From: JBEEOW01 sp041191405
GTDB taxonomy: Bacteria > Bacteroidota > Bacteroidia > Cytophagales > UBA9547
Direction: 5' to 3'
Assembly (NCBI GenBank): GCA_041191405.1
Contig: JBEEOW010000057.1
Span: forward strand, 1 to 9,981
Length of the DNA stretch: 9,981 nt
Positions within the stretch are counted from its first letter, which is position 1, and every line of letters begins with the position of its first letter. Shown piece after piece: positions 1-6,883 of this stretch. A program made the translations under genes and the position numbers. The notes beneath the pieces were generated by a model. The model ran no database searches and was not told where the DNA came from. It was given only the letters and a program-made list of their open reading frames with translations.

Positions 1-1
1 T

Positions 2-295
2 TATTCTCCAATAAATCATATTTCAGATTTCAATCAGAAAGTATATGAAACTGTTAAGTTTATAGAAATATATGATTGGGAAAAGGTTGATTGCAATAAT
101 CTTATAAATTTAATTGAAGATAAATTAGATTTATCAATTCAGTCTAAAGTAAAAGAAGAAATTATTAAATCTTCAAATGGCTCTCCAAGGTTTATAAAAA
201 AAGCTTTTAAAAATTCATTTGCTTTAGGTGGTTTGGAAATTGAAAATTATAATAATGTAATAGTTGAAACAAAAAGGGAATTAAATAGATATTAA
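2..295 (+). CDS. C-terminal end of a probable AAA/STAND-type ATPase (partial, begins before the window)
   Basis: An open frame enters from the left edge and ends at TAA 293-295, giving about 97 residues of a protein whose N-terminus is outside the window. The visible part looks like the helical lid and sensor-2 region of a P-loop ATPase. It runs through a short beta/turn segment, a helical stretch (WEKVDCNNLINLIEDKL), a charged helix, then the motif SNGSPRFIKKAF. The G-x-P-R turn resembles TNGNPRM in the next gene. The stop lies only six bases before the next ATG, so the two genes are very probably co-transcribed and may be translationally coupled. The catalytic Walker motifs are not visible, so the ATPase call rests on the lid-like segment alone. 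It could be another helical regulatory domain. Confidence 0.55.
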   Translation, partial: YSPINHISDFNQKVYETVKFIEIYDWEKVDCNNLINLIEDKLDLSIQSKVKEEIIKSSNGSPRFIKKAFKNSFALGGLEIENYNNVIVETKRELNRY

Positions 296-301
296 TTTGT
301 A

Positions 302-2896
302 ATGGAAAAAATTTTAAAGCCTTATACAATCATTCCTCCCCATTTGTATGTAAAACGTAGTGCAGATAGACAATTAAGGGACATAATATCTGACATGGGA
401 AGACCTGGCTATGTTCTTGTGTCAAGACAGATGGGAAAAACCAATTTATTACTTAATGCAAAAAGAGAATTAGGAAATGAAAATGATAAATTTATATATG
501 TAGATTTATCAAATACTTTTGATAATGAACAATCATGTTTTCAAAATATAATTGATTTAGCTTTAGAAACGAATGAGGATAGTTATTTCGAAGCATCCCA
601 AAAAATTATAGCAGGGAGAAAAAGTTTAATTGAAATTCCTCCTCATAAACAGCATACAAATGAACTAAGAATTTTACTCAAAAATACCAAAGGTAAACTA
701 GTAATTATTCTTGATGAAATTGATGCATTAACTAAAACTCAATATTCAGATAAAATTTTTGCACAAATAAGAAGTGTTTATTTTTCGAGAGTAAATTTTC
801 CTGAATTTGAAAGATTAACCTATATTTTATCAGGTGTTGTAGAACCTTCAGAAATAATAAAAGACCCTAAAATTTCACCATTTAATATTGGTGAGAAAAT
901 ATTCCTAAATGATTTTTCAAAAGAAGAGTTTATAGATTTTGTTAATAGGGCAAAAATAAATTTAGAATCTGAAGTACTTATTGAAAGAATATTTTATTGG
1001 ACAAATGGAAATCCAAGAATGACTTGGGATTTATGTTCAGAAATAGAAAATATTCAATCAAATATAAAAACTAAAGAGCAAATAGATGAAATTGTCAAGA
1101 AGCTATACTTAACAGCATTTGATAAACCTCCCATAGATAATATTCGGGAAATGGTTATTGCAGATAAGTCAATAAGAGATGCAATTGTTGAAATTGACTA
1201 TAATAAGGGTTGTGAAGTCGCTGATAATATTAAAAGCAAACTATATTTAGCTGGAATTATAAATTATGAAGAAAATGATATAAAAATAAAAAACAGAATT
1301 ATTAAAAACTCTTTAAATAGAGCGTGGTTAGAATCTGTTAAAGAACAAGAACAAGGGTTGTTAAAAATTGCAATTGAACTTTTAGAAAATGAAAAATATG
1401 CTGACGCAATTAGTTGTTATGAAAAGTACATGACAACTAATTCTTTTCCTGATAAAGAAACAGAATCATTTGTGTATTATCATTTAGGTTTGGCATTATC
1501 TAAGATTTTTCAATATGAGAAAGCAATAGAGTTTTTGTCTAAATCCAGTTTTTCGATTAGTGATTACCCTAAATTATTTTTTAAAAATAAAAGTATTACA
1601 GGGTTATGTTATTATTACTTAGGGGATTTTGAGAAAAGTATCGAATGCTTTAAATTTATAATAGATAAAAGTGTAAAAGATGAGCTGTATTGTAGAACAC
1701 TTTTGAATTTTGGAAGTGCTTGTATTAAATTAAAAAATGTGAATTATAGTGAGGCAGCTATATCTATATTTAATAAATTAATAGTCGAAGAAAATTTTGA
1801 TAAATCACTGGTTTCTGAAATTGTTATAGATGAATTAAAAGCAATTTCAAATTATAATCTTGGATTACTTTATAATACTAATAAATTAGTTGATTCAAGT
1901 TTCTATTTTGAAAAAGCTCTTGAAACAAAAATTGTTGAAATTAAACCAATTTTTTATTTAAATTTAATTAATTCTAAGATTGAATTATCAAACCAATTAA
2001 TTGAAGAATTAATTGCTTTGATAATTGCCAATAGATTATTGCCAATTGATAAAGATGATCCTGAAAGACCATTATTATTTAATATTGATAACTTTGAAGA
2101 AATCATAGTTATAGCCTTTCAAAATAGTAATGTGAATTTTGAAAAAATATTAAATTATGCTAAAATAAATGTTTATTCAAATAAAAAAACACTTGAAATA
2201 TTATATGATTTTGCTATAAAGTGTTTGAATTCAAATATTTGGGATACTGGAGTTGAATTTTTAAAATATAGTTATTCTAAATTTAGTCAGGAATTAATTC
2301 TAAATGAAACGATATATCATTATAATACTTTAAGATTTTTGTCATATATTATCGGAGAAAAAGAAAATATTAAATATTCAATAGAGTTTTTGGATTGCTT
2401 TCAATCTAAAAGGCATACATCGATTGATAATATGGATTTTAAAATTGTAATTCAAACAATTATAGAATTAAGTCAAAACAATGAAATTTTATTAGCTGAT
2501 AAATACTTGAATCTTTTTTATAATTTAAAATCTGAAGTTAATAATGATTATCAGATTAATTTTATTTTATTAAAATACCTTGATTTTCAAATTAAAAAGA
2601 GTGTAGGTTATAAAAATGAAGCAAAAAGTATAGCTCAAGAAATACTATTTGAAATAGGGAATAAAAAAACCAAAAATATAAATATTGATTTATTTGGAGA
2701 AAAAGGTATCGAAAATATTAAAGATGATGTTTTTAAATATTTAAATCCTAGTCTCAATAGTTTTCCAAAACAAAGTGAAAAACAATTTGGAAGAAACGAT
2801 AAAATAAAAGTAAGGTACAATGATGGTAGGATTGTTGAGGATAAATTCAAGAAACTAGAAAAAGATATTAATGGTAAATTATGTAGTTTGATTTAA
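302..2896 (+). CDS. AAA-like (AAA_35-type) ATPase with C-terminal TPR repeats
   Basis: This is an 864-residue multidomain protein. Residues about 10-270 match the AAA-like family (PF14516 type): YVKRSADRQL near the start, a degenerate P-loop SRQMGKTNLL (41-50, K46 and T47; the first glycine of GxxxxGK is replaced, as usual in this family), Walker B KLVIILDEIDAL (132-143, D138/E139), a sensor-1 strand before LSGVVEPSEII (177-186), and TNGNPRM (234-240) as sensor-2-like turn. A winged-helix-like region follows (about 280-345). Residues about 350-560 form at least four or five TPR-like helical hairpins, for example YADAISCYEKY and GDFEKSIECFKF. The remainder is helical and unassigned, ending in a small basic tail that starts GRND (829-864). 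An NTPase plus TPR array is the architecture of STAND-like switches in which the repeats sense a ligand. It is sandwiched between an ATPase gene and an Mrr-like nuclease gene, which suggests a defence role (inference). The fold assignment is firm; the biological role is not. Confidence 0.85.
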   Translation: MEKILKPYTIIPPHLYVKRSADRQLRDIISDMGRPGYVLVSRQMGKTNLLLNAKRELGNENDKFIYVDLSNTFDNEQSCFQNIIDLALETNEDSYFEASQKIIAGRKSLIEIPPHKQHTNELRILLKNTKGKLVIILDEIDALTKTQYSDKIFAQIRSVYFSRVNFPEFERLTYILSGVVEPSEIIKDPKISPFNIGEKIFLNDFSKEEFIDFVNRAKINLESEVLIERIFYWTNGNPRMTWDLCSEIENIQSNIKTKEQIDEIVKKLYLTAFDKPPIDNIREMVIADKSIRDAIVEIDYNKGCEVADNIKSKLYLAGIINYEENDIKIKNRIIKNSLNRAWLESVKEQEQGLLKIAIELLENEKYADAISCYEKYMTTNSFPDKETESFVYYHLGLALSKIFQYEKAIEFLSKSSFSISDYPKLFFKNKSITGLCYYYLGDFEKSIECFKFIIDKSVKDELYCRTLLNFGSACIKLKNVNYSEAAISIFNKLIVEENFDKSLVSEIVIDELKAISNYNLGLLYNTNKLVDSSFYFEKALETKIVEIKPIFYLNLINSKIELSNQLIEELIALIIANRLLPIDKDDPERPLLFNIDNFEEIIVIAFQNSNVNFEKILNYAKINVYSNKKTLEILYDFAIKCLNSNIWDTGVEFLKYSYSKFSQELILNETIYHYNTLRFLSYIIGEKENIKYSIEFLDCFQSKRHTSIDNMDFKIVIQTIIELSQNNEILLADKYLNLFYNLKSEVNNDYQINFILLKYLDFQIKKSVGYKNEAKSIAQEILFEIGNKKTKNINIDLFGEKGIENIKDDVFKYLNPSLNSFPKQSEKQFGRNDKIKVRYNDGRIVEDKFKKLEKDINGKLCSLI

Positions 2897-2951
2897 TTCA
2901 TAAATTAGTTTAATTTTAAATTTTTAAAATATTTACACCTTCTAATGTATT

Positions 2952-3701
2952 ATGACAAATCACGAAAAAGGTAAAATCTACGAAGATTATATAGAGTTTG
3001 TTTATAGGCTTTTATTAGATTCAGAAGCAAAAAGTAATGATGACCCAATTATCATTTCAAGAAATGTCACATTTATTAGAAATGGATATACTGACGAAAT
3101 AGATATTTACTATGAATTTACTAAGGCAAAAATTATTCATAAAGTTGCAATAGAATGCAAAAATCATTCAACTCCAATTGATATTAGTTCTATTCGTAAT
3201 TTTCATGCAAAAATTAGAAATATTCAAAATTTAACTGGAGTCGTTGTTTCTAATAGTGGATTTCAAGATGGTGCGAAAAAATATGCTGAAGAGTTTAGTA
3301 TTATTTTAATGAAAACATCTGATTTGCCCAATTTTATGCAAATAATAGGAAAAAGGCTTTATCAAATATTTCTACCGAATGAATATGATAAAGGAGAACC
3401 ATTTTATGTACTAATGGAGCATAAAAAAGGTGTTTTAACTGGTTCTTATCAAGTATGTGAAGAGAACAAAAATAAATATATTTTATTATTTTTAAGTAAA
3501 TCAGCTGCATTAGAGTATATAAATATAACTAAAGAATTTGACCTTACACCTCGAAGTTTAAAACAAGAAGCGTATGATTTTTTTATTTTGTTTGCCAAAA
3601 ATGAAAAAGCTAAACTTCAATTAGTATTGCATAAAATAAATCATTATGAGTATTTTTCATCGTTTATTGAACCTGATGATTTGTTTCAATTTAAAGAATA
3701 A
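2952..3701 (+). CDS. Mrr-like PD-(D/E)XK restriction endonuclease
   Basis: The 249-residue protein carries the full Mrr_cat-type nuclease core in its first half: an early conserved Glu (E11 in YEDYIEF), the metal-binding Asp in YTDEIDIYYEF (D51), and VAIECKN with E68 and K70, giving D-X16-E-X-K. The following helix and strand (NFHAKIRNI, then LTGVVVSNSGFQDGAKKYAEEF) match the Mrr signature in which a Gly-rich strand and an Ala/Tyr helix follow the active site. All catalytic residues are intact. The second half (about 130-249) is unrecognised and may be a target-recognition or partner-binding domain. It lies 55 bases after the ATPase/TPR gene on the same strand, a gap filled by AT-rich sequence. 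It is probably the effector nuclease of that cassette. No Shine-Dalgarno sequence is visible; the only upstream in-gap ATG (2945) is out of frame and soon stops. Confidence 0.85.
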   Translation: MTNHEKGKIYEDYIEFVYRLLLDSEAKSNDDPIIISRNVTFIRNGYTDEIDIYYEFTKAKIIHKVAIECKNHSTPIDISSIRNFHAKIRNIQNLTGVVVSNSGFQDGAKKYAEEFSIILMKTSDLPNFMQIIGKRLYQIFLPNEYDKGEPFYVLMEHKKGVLTGSYQVCEENKNKYILLFLSKSAALEYINITKEFDLTPRSLKQEAYDFFILFAKNEKAKLQLVLHKINHYEYFSSFIEPDDLFQFKE

Positions 3702-3705
3702 TTAC

Positions 3706-4182
3706 TTACCGCACCCTCAAAAACTTTCCTTCAATTTTACATTTCTCCAAACAATTTGCATTAGCTTTTCCGTAAGCAACTAACACACTTGGACTTCCAG
3801 CTGATTCACCTTGTTTTCCATTGACATGGTAAAATGCTAATCGACCTTTGATAAATAAAACAGCATCCGCTTTTTGCCAAATCTGTTCAAAAAAAGCGTT
3901 TGTTTCTGTTCTAGCAAATATTAAAGCAATGGCATTTCCATGTTTGGCACATTTCTCTAACCATTCACCTGCATTATCATAAGGTGGATTACACCAAACT
4001 CTACCTTTCCAAGTTTGCTTCAATCCATTGTCTTTTCTTGTAAAATGTTGTTTTGCTGTGTCCCAAGGTCTTTTAGTTGGACTACAAGGATCTAAATCAA
4101 AACTACCTAAAGCCTTGATTATGTAGGGTGGTGTTAACCACTCTTGCTTACTTTTCTTTACCCTTTCAAAACTTGTATTCAT
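3706..4182 (-). CDS. Phage-type DNA N6-adenine methyltransferase (Dam family, PF05869-like)
   Basis: The 158-residue protein is a compact adenine methyltransferase of the type found in phages and other mobile elements. The motif order is QEWLTPPYII (13-22), FDLDPCSP (28-35, cofactor pocket region), catalytic WCNPPYDNAGEW (63-74, NPPY at 65-68), a strand rich in aliphatic residues with FARTETNAFF (89-98), then FIKGRLAFYHVNGK (110-123) and SAGSPSVLVAYG (127-138). Length and motif order fit the family, so it looks complete. It is the last gene of the minus-strand run, three bases after the DUF2958-like gene. It ends four bases from the stop of the convergent Mrr-like nuclease gene. No nuclease partner is on its strand, which suggests protective modification rather than a complete restriction system (inference). 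Confidence 0.9.
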   Translation of the reverse strand: MNTSFERVKKSKQEWLTPPYIIKALGSFDLDPCSPTKRPWDTAKQHFTRKDNGLKQTWKGRVWCNPPYDNAGEWLEKCAKHGNAIALIFARTETNAFFEQIWQKADAVLFIKGRLAFYHVNGKQGESAGSPSVLVAYGKANANCLEKCKIEGKFLRVR

Positions 4183-4185
4183 ATC

Positions 4186-4878
4186 CTACAATTCCATATC
4201 CAACTCCAAAGCCAAAGCAATTGCCTTAGCCTTTGCTTTGGCAATTGAAATGCTTGAATCATCATCTACATAAGGCTCAATTACACGAACATCAATCATT
4301 GCTAAAGCTTCTTTCAATGTTCCTTTTACAATGGTTTCGTATTCGTTTTCAAAACGATCACCACGTTTCTTTTGGGTTTCTTCACCTAAAATATCAGATG
4401 GATATTGTTTAAAGTGTTGGTCTGCAATGAGGTTGTTGATTCGGTCAGTTTTAAATTCATCTTCAGGTTCAACAATTTCAAGCAATACTTGTAATGACCT
4501 AAAATTGATTTTGTTCCAATTGAAATCTAACTGCATCAACCTTGGATATTTATTGAATTCATCCAATTCTGCAAAAGAGAAATAACCTAATTCAGCGTTT
4601 TGTAAATCACCATTCAAAACTACAAATCCGAAAAACATATTATCTTTTCTGTCCCATTCAATAACATACCAATCCGAACCACCCATGAAATAATGTGCAT
4701 GAATCATGGCTTTATCAATAGGTACTTTTGAACGAGTAGGGATTTCCTGCAATTGCTTTTCGAGGTTCTCCAGCAAATAAGTAAGTTCCTTTTCTGAACT
4801 TTTATCAAGCTCTTTTAAAAACTTTACCTGATTTAATGGCAGAATTTGTTGTACAGTTTTGAATGGTGCTAATACCAT
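4186..4878 (-). CDS. DUF2958-like protein of mobile elements
   Basis: This is a 230-residue cytoplasmic protein with no signal or membrane segment. The middle (about 58-130) resembles DUF2958: HAHYFMGGSDWYVIEWDRKD, FFGFVVLNGDLQNAELGYFS, then FAELDEF. The hallmarks are the DWYVIEWD strand and the FFGFV...ELGYFSFAEL core. DUF2958 has no established activity but is common on plasmids, integrative elements and prophages next to DNA methylases, as here. The C-terminal third is charged and ends in an alternating Ala/Lys/Leu helix (about 211-228). Its codons contain a 10-bp inverted repeat (separate entry). It starts three bases after the 77-residue gene stops and is followed by the Dam gene after three bases, so all three are surely one transcript. 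The family call is from motif recognition only. Confidence 0.7.
   Translation of the reverse strand: MVLAPFKTVQQILPLNQVKFLKELDKSSEKELTYLLENLEKQLQEIPTRSKVPIDKAMIHAHYFMGGSDWYVIEWDRKDNMFFGFVVLNGDLQNAELGYFSFAELDEFNKYPRLMQLDFNWNKINFRSLQVLLEIVEPEDEFKTDRINNLIADQHFKQYPSDILGEETQKKRGDRFENEYETIVKGTLKEALAMIDVRVIEPYVDDDSSISIAKAKAKAIALALELDMEL
4211..4242. repeat. 10-bp perfect inverted repeat inside the end of the DUF2958-like gene
   Basis: GCCAAAGCAA (4211-4220) is followed after 12 bases by its exact reverse complement (4233-4242). It falls in the Ala/Lys/Leu-rich C-terminal codons of the DUF2958-like gene, about 30 bases before the Dam methyltransferase start. It could form an mRNA hairpin upstream of the Dam gene, or be a by-product of the repetitive Ala/Leu coding. 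Confidence 0.5.
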
Positions 4879-4881
4879 AAC

Positions 4882-5115
4882 TTAATCGTTTTCAGTAAAT
4901 AATGTATTTTCAATTTGCCCCAAAGCATCATAAATAGAAGTCATGCCTTGCACATACAACAAGTACTTCACTTTATCAACCAATTGCCCCAAATAAGCTT
5001 TGTTTGAAGCAAAAGCAATCACATTGGGGTACATACTTTTGAGTTGTTCATCTTTGTCTAAATCAAGAATAGATTGCTCAATAACAAGTTGTAAATCCTT
5101 ATCAGTTTTGCTCAT
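4882..5115 (-). CDS. Small unknown protein (77 aa)
   Basis: This is a soluble, mainly helical 77-residue protein with no motif I recognise. It is acidic at both ends (SKTDKDLQ at the start, FTEND at the finish), with a central amphipathic stretch around YLGQLVDKVKYLLYVQGM. Its ATG overlaps the end of the upstream membrane-protein gene by 14 bases, and its stop lies three bases before the DUF2958-like gene. The overlap and the same strand argue that it is a real gene in the operon, translated by coupling. There is no signal peptide or membrane segment. Its function is unknown; a partner of the membrane protein or of DUF2958 is only a guess from position. Confidence 0.65.
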   Translation of the reverse strand: MSKTDKDLQLVIEQSILDLDKDEQLKSMYPNVIAFASNKAYLGQLVDKVKYLLYVQGMTSIYDALGQIENTLFTEND

Positions 5116-5326
5116 TTGCTAGTACCGTTTTGAGTTGTAAAAAACTATTGAATTGAACCGCTAGTAAACTACTGATTGCTTGCAAAAACAGCATCACAAA
5201 TACTCCATTGCTTTCAAAGTAATTCAATTGATAACCAATAAAATACACCAATGGGTAAATCAATGTAATAAGAATGGTACACGATAAAGTGTAATGAGTT
5301 TTAATCCAGTTCAAAGTGTTTGTCAT
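5102..5326 (-). CDS. Small two-segment membrane protein (74 aa), unknown
   Basis: The 74-residue protein has two hydrophobic segments: about 13-33 (LSCTILITLIYPLVYFIGYQ) and about 41-60 (GVFVMLFLQAISSLLAVQF). They are separated by a short loop, with short polar tails, so both ends probably lie on the same side of the inner membrane. The size and hairpin topology recall holins and small phage membrane proteins, but no lysis gene is nearby and I see no specific family motif. It overlaps the preceding gene by 26 bases and the following gene by 14 bases, in different frames, which marks a compact phage-like gene arrangement and suggests coupled translation. A real gene is likely given the coherent hydrophobic pattern; the function is unknown. 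Confidence 0.6.
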   Translation of the reverse strand: MTNTLNWIKTHYTLSCTILITLIYPLVYFIGYQLNYFESNGVFVMLFLQAISSLLAVQFNSFLQLKTVLANEQN

Positions 5327-5675
5327 TTAATAAGTTGTTAAATGTTTCAAGGCTAATTTTTTGTTCTCTTCCGTCTTCGGTAATAAGTTTTACTTCATTT
5401 TTTTCCTGGTCTTTTTCAAAAGTGGAGATTGAACCATCACGAAGTTTTACAAAGCCTTTGCTCAATACTTTGGCTGATTCTGAGGGATTTTCAGCATTGA
5501 TTAAGTATTGATTTTCAAAGTCTTCATAAGAAAGCTCACTTTCTATAGGTGGTTCTTCTGATTCAATGTTTTTCACAGAAACTAGTACTTTTTGATGGCT
5601 TAAATCATTAAGCATAACAGAAACTTCTGTTAAACCATTGTTCATGGTAAAGCTGAGGTGTTTTTGAATTTCCAT
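5301..5675 (-). CDS. Unknown acidic protein (124 aa)
   Basis: This is a soluble, strongly acidic protein without a recognised domain. The N-terminal part looks like a beta-rich fold (LTEVSVMLND, KVLVSVKNIESEEPP). The C-terminal part has two strand-turn units, GFVKLRDGSISTFEKD (74-89) and NEVKLITEDGREQKISLETF (93-112), of similar shape, perhaps a small beta barrel or a degenerate duplication. It starts 28 bases after the N6-methylase stop on the same strand, and its end overlaps the small membrane-protein gene by 26 bases. It may be an accessory subunit of the methylase, or an element-encoded DNA mimic given its acidity. Both ideas are inference from position and composition alone. No Shine-Dalgarno sequence precedes the ATG. 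Confidence 0.65.
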   Translation of the reverse strand: MEIQKHLSFTMNNGLTEVSVMLNDLSHQKVLVSVKNIESEEPPIESELSYEDFENQYLINAENPSESAKVLSKGFVKLRDGSISTFEKDQEKNEVKLITEDGREQKISLETFNNLLNDKHFELD

Positions 5676-5703
5676 AAGGGGTGATTGTTATAATTGAGAG
5701 TTG

Positions 5704-6798
5704 TTAATCTTTCCAAGAGTGTTTGCGAAACACCAAAATATCCGTACCTATGTAAGTGTTTGGGAACACATTATTGGGTAATCGGTAGGCTTCAATAAGT
5801 TCGGCTTTGGCGTGTATTTCTTCTTTGATTTTGTTGTATTTATTATCATTTCGCATAAATGAACTTGGGATAATAAACACCATCAAACCGCCAATTTTGA
5901 GTAAATCCAAACCTCGTGTGATAAAATATTGGTCGAAAGTCAAAGCTTCGGTAACCTTTTTTTCTTTTGGGGAATATTGGCTTACAAAACTCTCATAAGG
6001 TGGATTGCCAATTATAAGGTCATAATCACCTTTGGTTTTAGGTAAATGGAAATTGCCACGAAAGAATTTTGTCTCGAAACTGCCTAATGTGATATTGGCT
6101 TTTGGGTATAAAAGTTTGGCAATATTGTAAGCTATGGAATCAACTTCAAATGCATCAATCAAAGCAGGATTATGGTATTTAAAGAATCTGCCTGTTCCGC
6201 AACTAGGTTCAAGTACTTTGCCTGAACTAGTAAAACCATTTTTGTAGGCAAGTCCCCACATTTTTTGAATGATTTCATCTGGAGTATAGAACTCACTTAA
6301 AATGCCTTGTCCTCGAACACCTTCTTTGGCTAAACCACCAATACCTTCATAAGAGATTAAAAGCTCTCTTTCAGCCTCTGTAGGAGTTCTGTTTTCGTTT
6401 AAAATCTGTTCAACTAAATCACGGATTGATTGTGTTTTTGTTGATTGGCTAGATTTTGGAACTTCAACTTTCTCAACTTCATGAACAATGGCACGAGCAA
6501 TTAATTGGTTTAAATCTTGACCAGATTCAATTATGGCATTCCAAGTAGAAAGCAACAAACAGCAAGCATCAAGATTGATTTTAGAGTAAGTATTGTTGAT
6601 TTGTAAATCAGAAAGAATGGTATTGACAAACTCAATGTCAATTTCAAAACCTAGAGGAGGTTTAACCTCAATACAAAAATCACCAGCTTCTTTAGCTGAT
6701 TTAGGAGAATCACGAGTAAGTTTGGTTACTTGGAATTTCTCACCAGTTTTATCTAATAAAAGTTTTTTGAGTTCTAAAGAAGTATTAATCGTTGACAT
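5704..6798 (-). CDS. N6-adenine DNA methylase (stand-alone methylase domain, related to methylase-helicase fusions)
   Basis: The 364-residue protein is a gamma-type adenine methyltransferase: SEFYTPDEII (168-177, motif X), VLEPSCGTGRFF (195-206, motif I), DAFEVDSIAY (215-224, motif II), DLIIGNPPYES (260-270, catalytic NPPY), then a helix and strand DLLKIGGLMVFIIPSSF. The end (YRLPNNVFPNTYIGTDILVFRK) and the preceding RELLISYEGIGGL segment (144-156) resemble the methylase half of large plasmid and phage methylase-helicase proteins. The helicase half is absent here: a stop follows directly and unrelated small genes come next. All catalytic motifs are intact. The ATG at 6798 lies inside the direct repeat, and its first two bases form the edge of a 12-bp inverted repeat, so expression is probably controlled there. 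It heads the minus-strand operon. Protective modification of mobile DNA is the likely role (inference). Confidence 0.85.
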   Translation of the reverse strand: MSTINTSLELKKLLLDKTGEKFQVTKLTRDSPKSAKEAGDFCIEVKPPLGFEIDIEFVNTILSDLQINNTYSKINLDACCLLLSTWNAIIESGQDLNQLIARAIVHEVEKVEVPKSSQSTKTQSIRDLVEQILNENRTPTEAERELLISYEGIGGLAKEGVRGQGILSEFYTPDEIIQKMWGLAYKNGFTSSGKVLEPSCGTGRFFKYHNPALIDAFEVDSIAYNIAKLLYPKANITLGSFETKFFRGNFHLPKTKGDYDLIIGNPPYESFVSQYSPKEKKVTEALTFDQYFITRGLDLLKIGGLMVFIIPSSFMRNDNKYNKIKEEIHAKAELIEAYRLPNNVFPNTYIGTDILVFRKHSWKD

Positions 6799-6877
6799 GA
6801 ATATTTGCGATTTTGTATCTGCAAATATTCATTTCAATGACTACATGTTGGAGAGAATTTTACCGTTATGGGTTGGA
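6786..6877. repeat. Direct repeat copy 1 (methyltransferase leader module)
   Basis: This stretch is an imperfect direct copy of 9709-9799. The best core, 6835-6870 against 9757-9792, aligns without gaps with four mismatches in 36 bases and includes 16 identical bases from CAATGAC onward and an identical TTTTACCGTTATG. The outer left part (TAATC, then TTGACAT) also matches, with a one-base indel in between. It spans the gap between the AT-rich gene pair and the N6-methylase, and includes that gene's first codons. Confidence 0.8.
6797..6832. promoter_or_regulatory. 12-bp perfect inverted repeat overlapping the N6-methylase start codon
   Basis: ATGAATATTTGC (6797-6808) and its exact reverse complement GCAAATATTCAT (6821-6832) are separated by 12 bases. 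On the minus strand the right-hand end includes the first two bases of the N6-methylase ATG. The structure can be a dimeric repressor operator or an RNA hairpin that hides the start codon. The equivalent site in copy 2 keeps the palindrome, with a matched change on both arms, which argues for selection on the symmetry. Confidence 0.6.
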
Positions 6878-6883
6878 AGAATA

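Noticed and set aside
2913..2930. AT-only 8-bp palindrome between the ATPase/TPR gene and the nuclease gene
   Set aside because: The 2-base loop is too short for a stable hairpin, there is no GC stem, and such palindromes are expected in this AT-rich sequence.
5102..5326. Calling the two-segment membrane protein a holin
   Set aside because: No endolysin or spanin is nearby, and topology alone is not specific.
6861..6877. Resemblance of the CCGTTATGGG part of the direct repeat to integron attC core sites
   Set aside because: The core does not fit GTTRRRY or its complement, no paired second core is visible, and no integrase gene is present.
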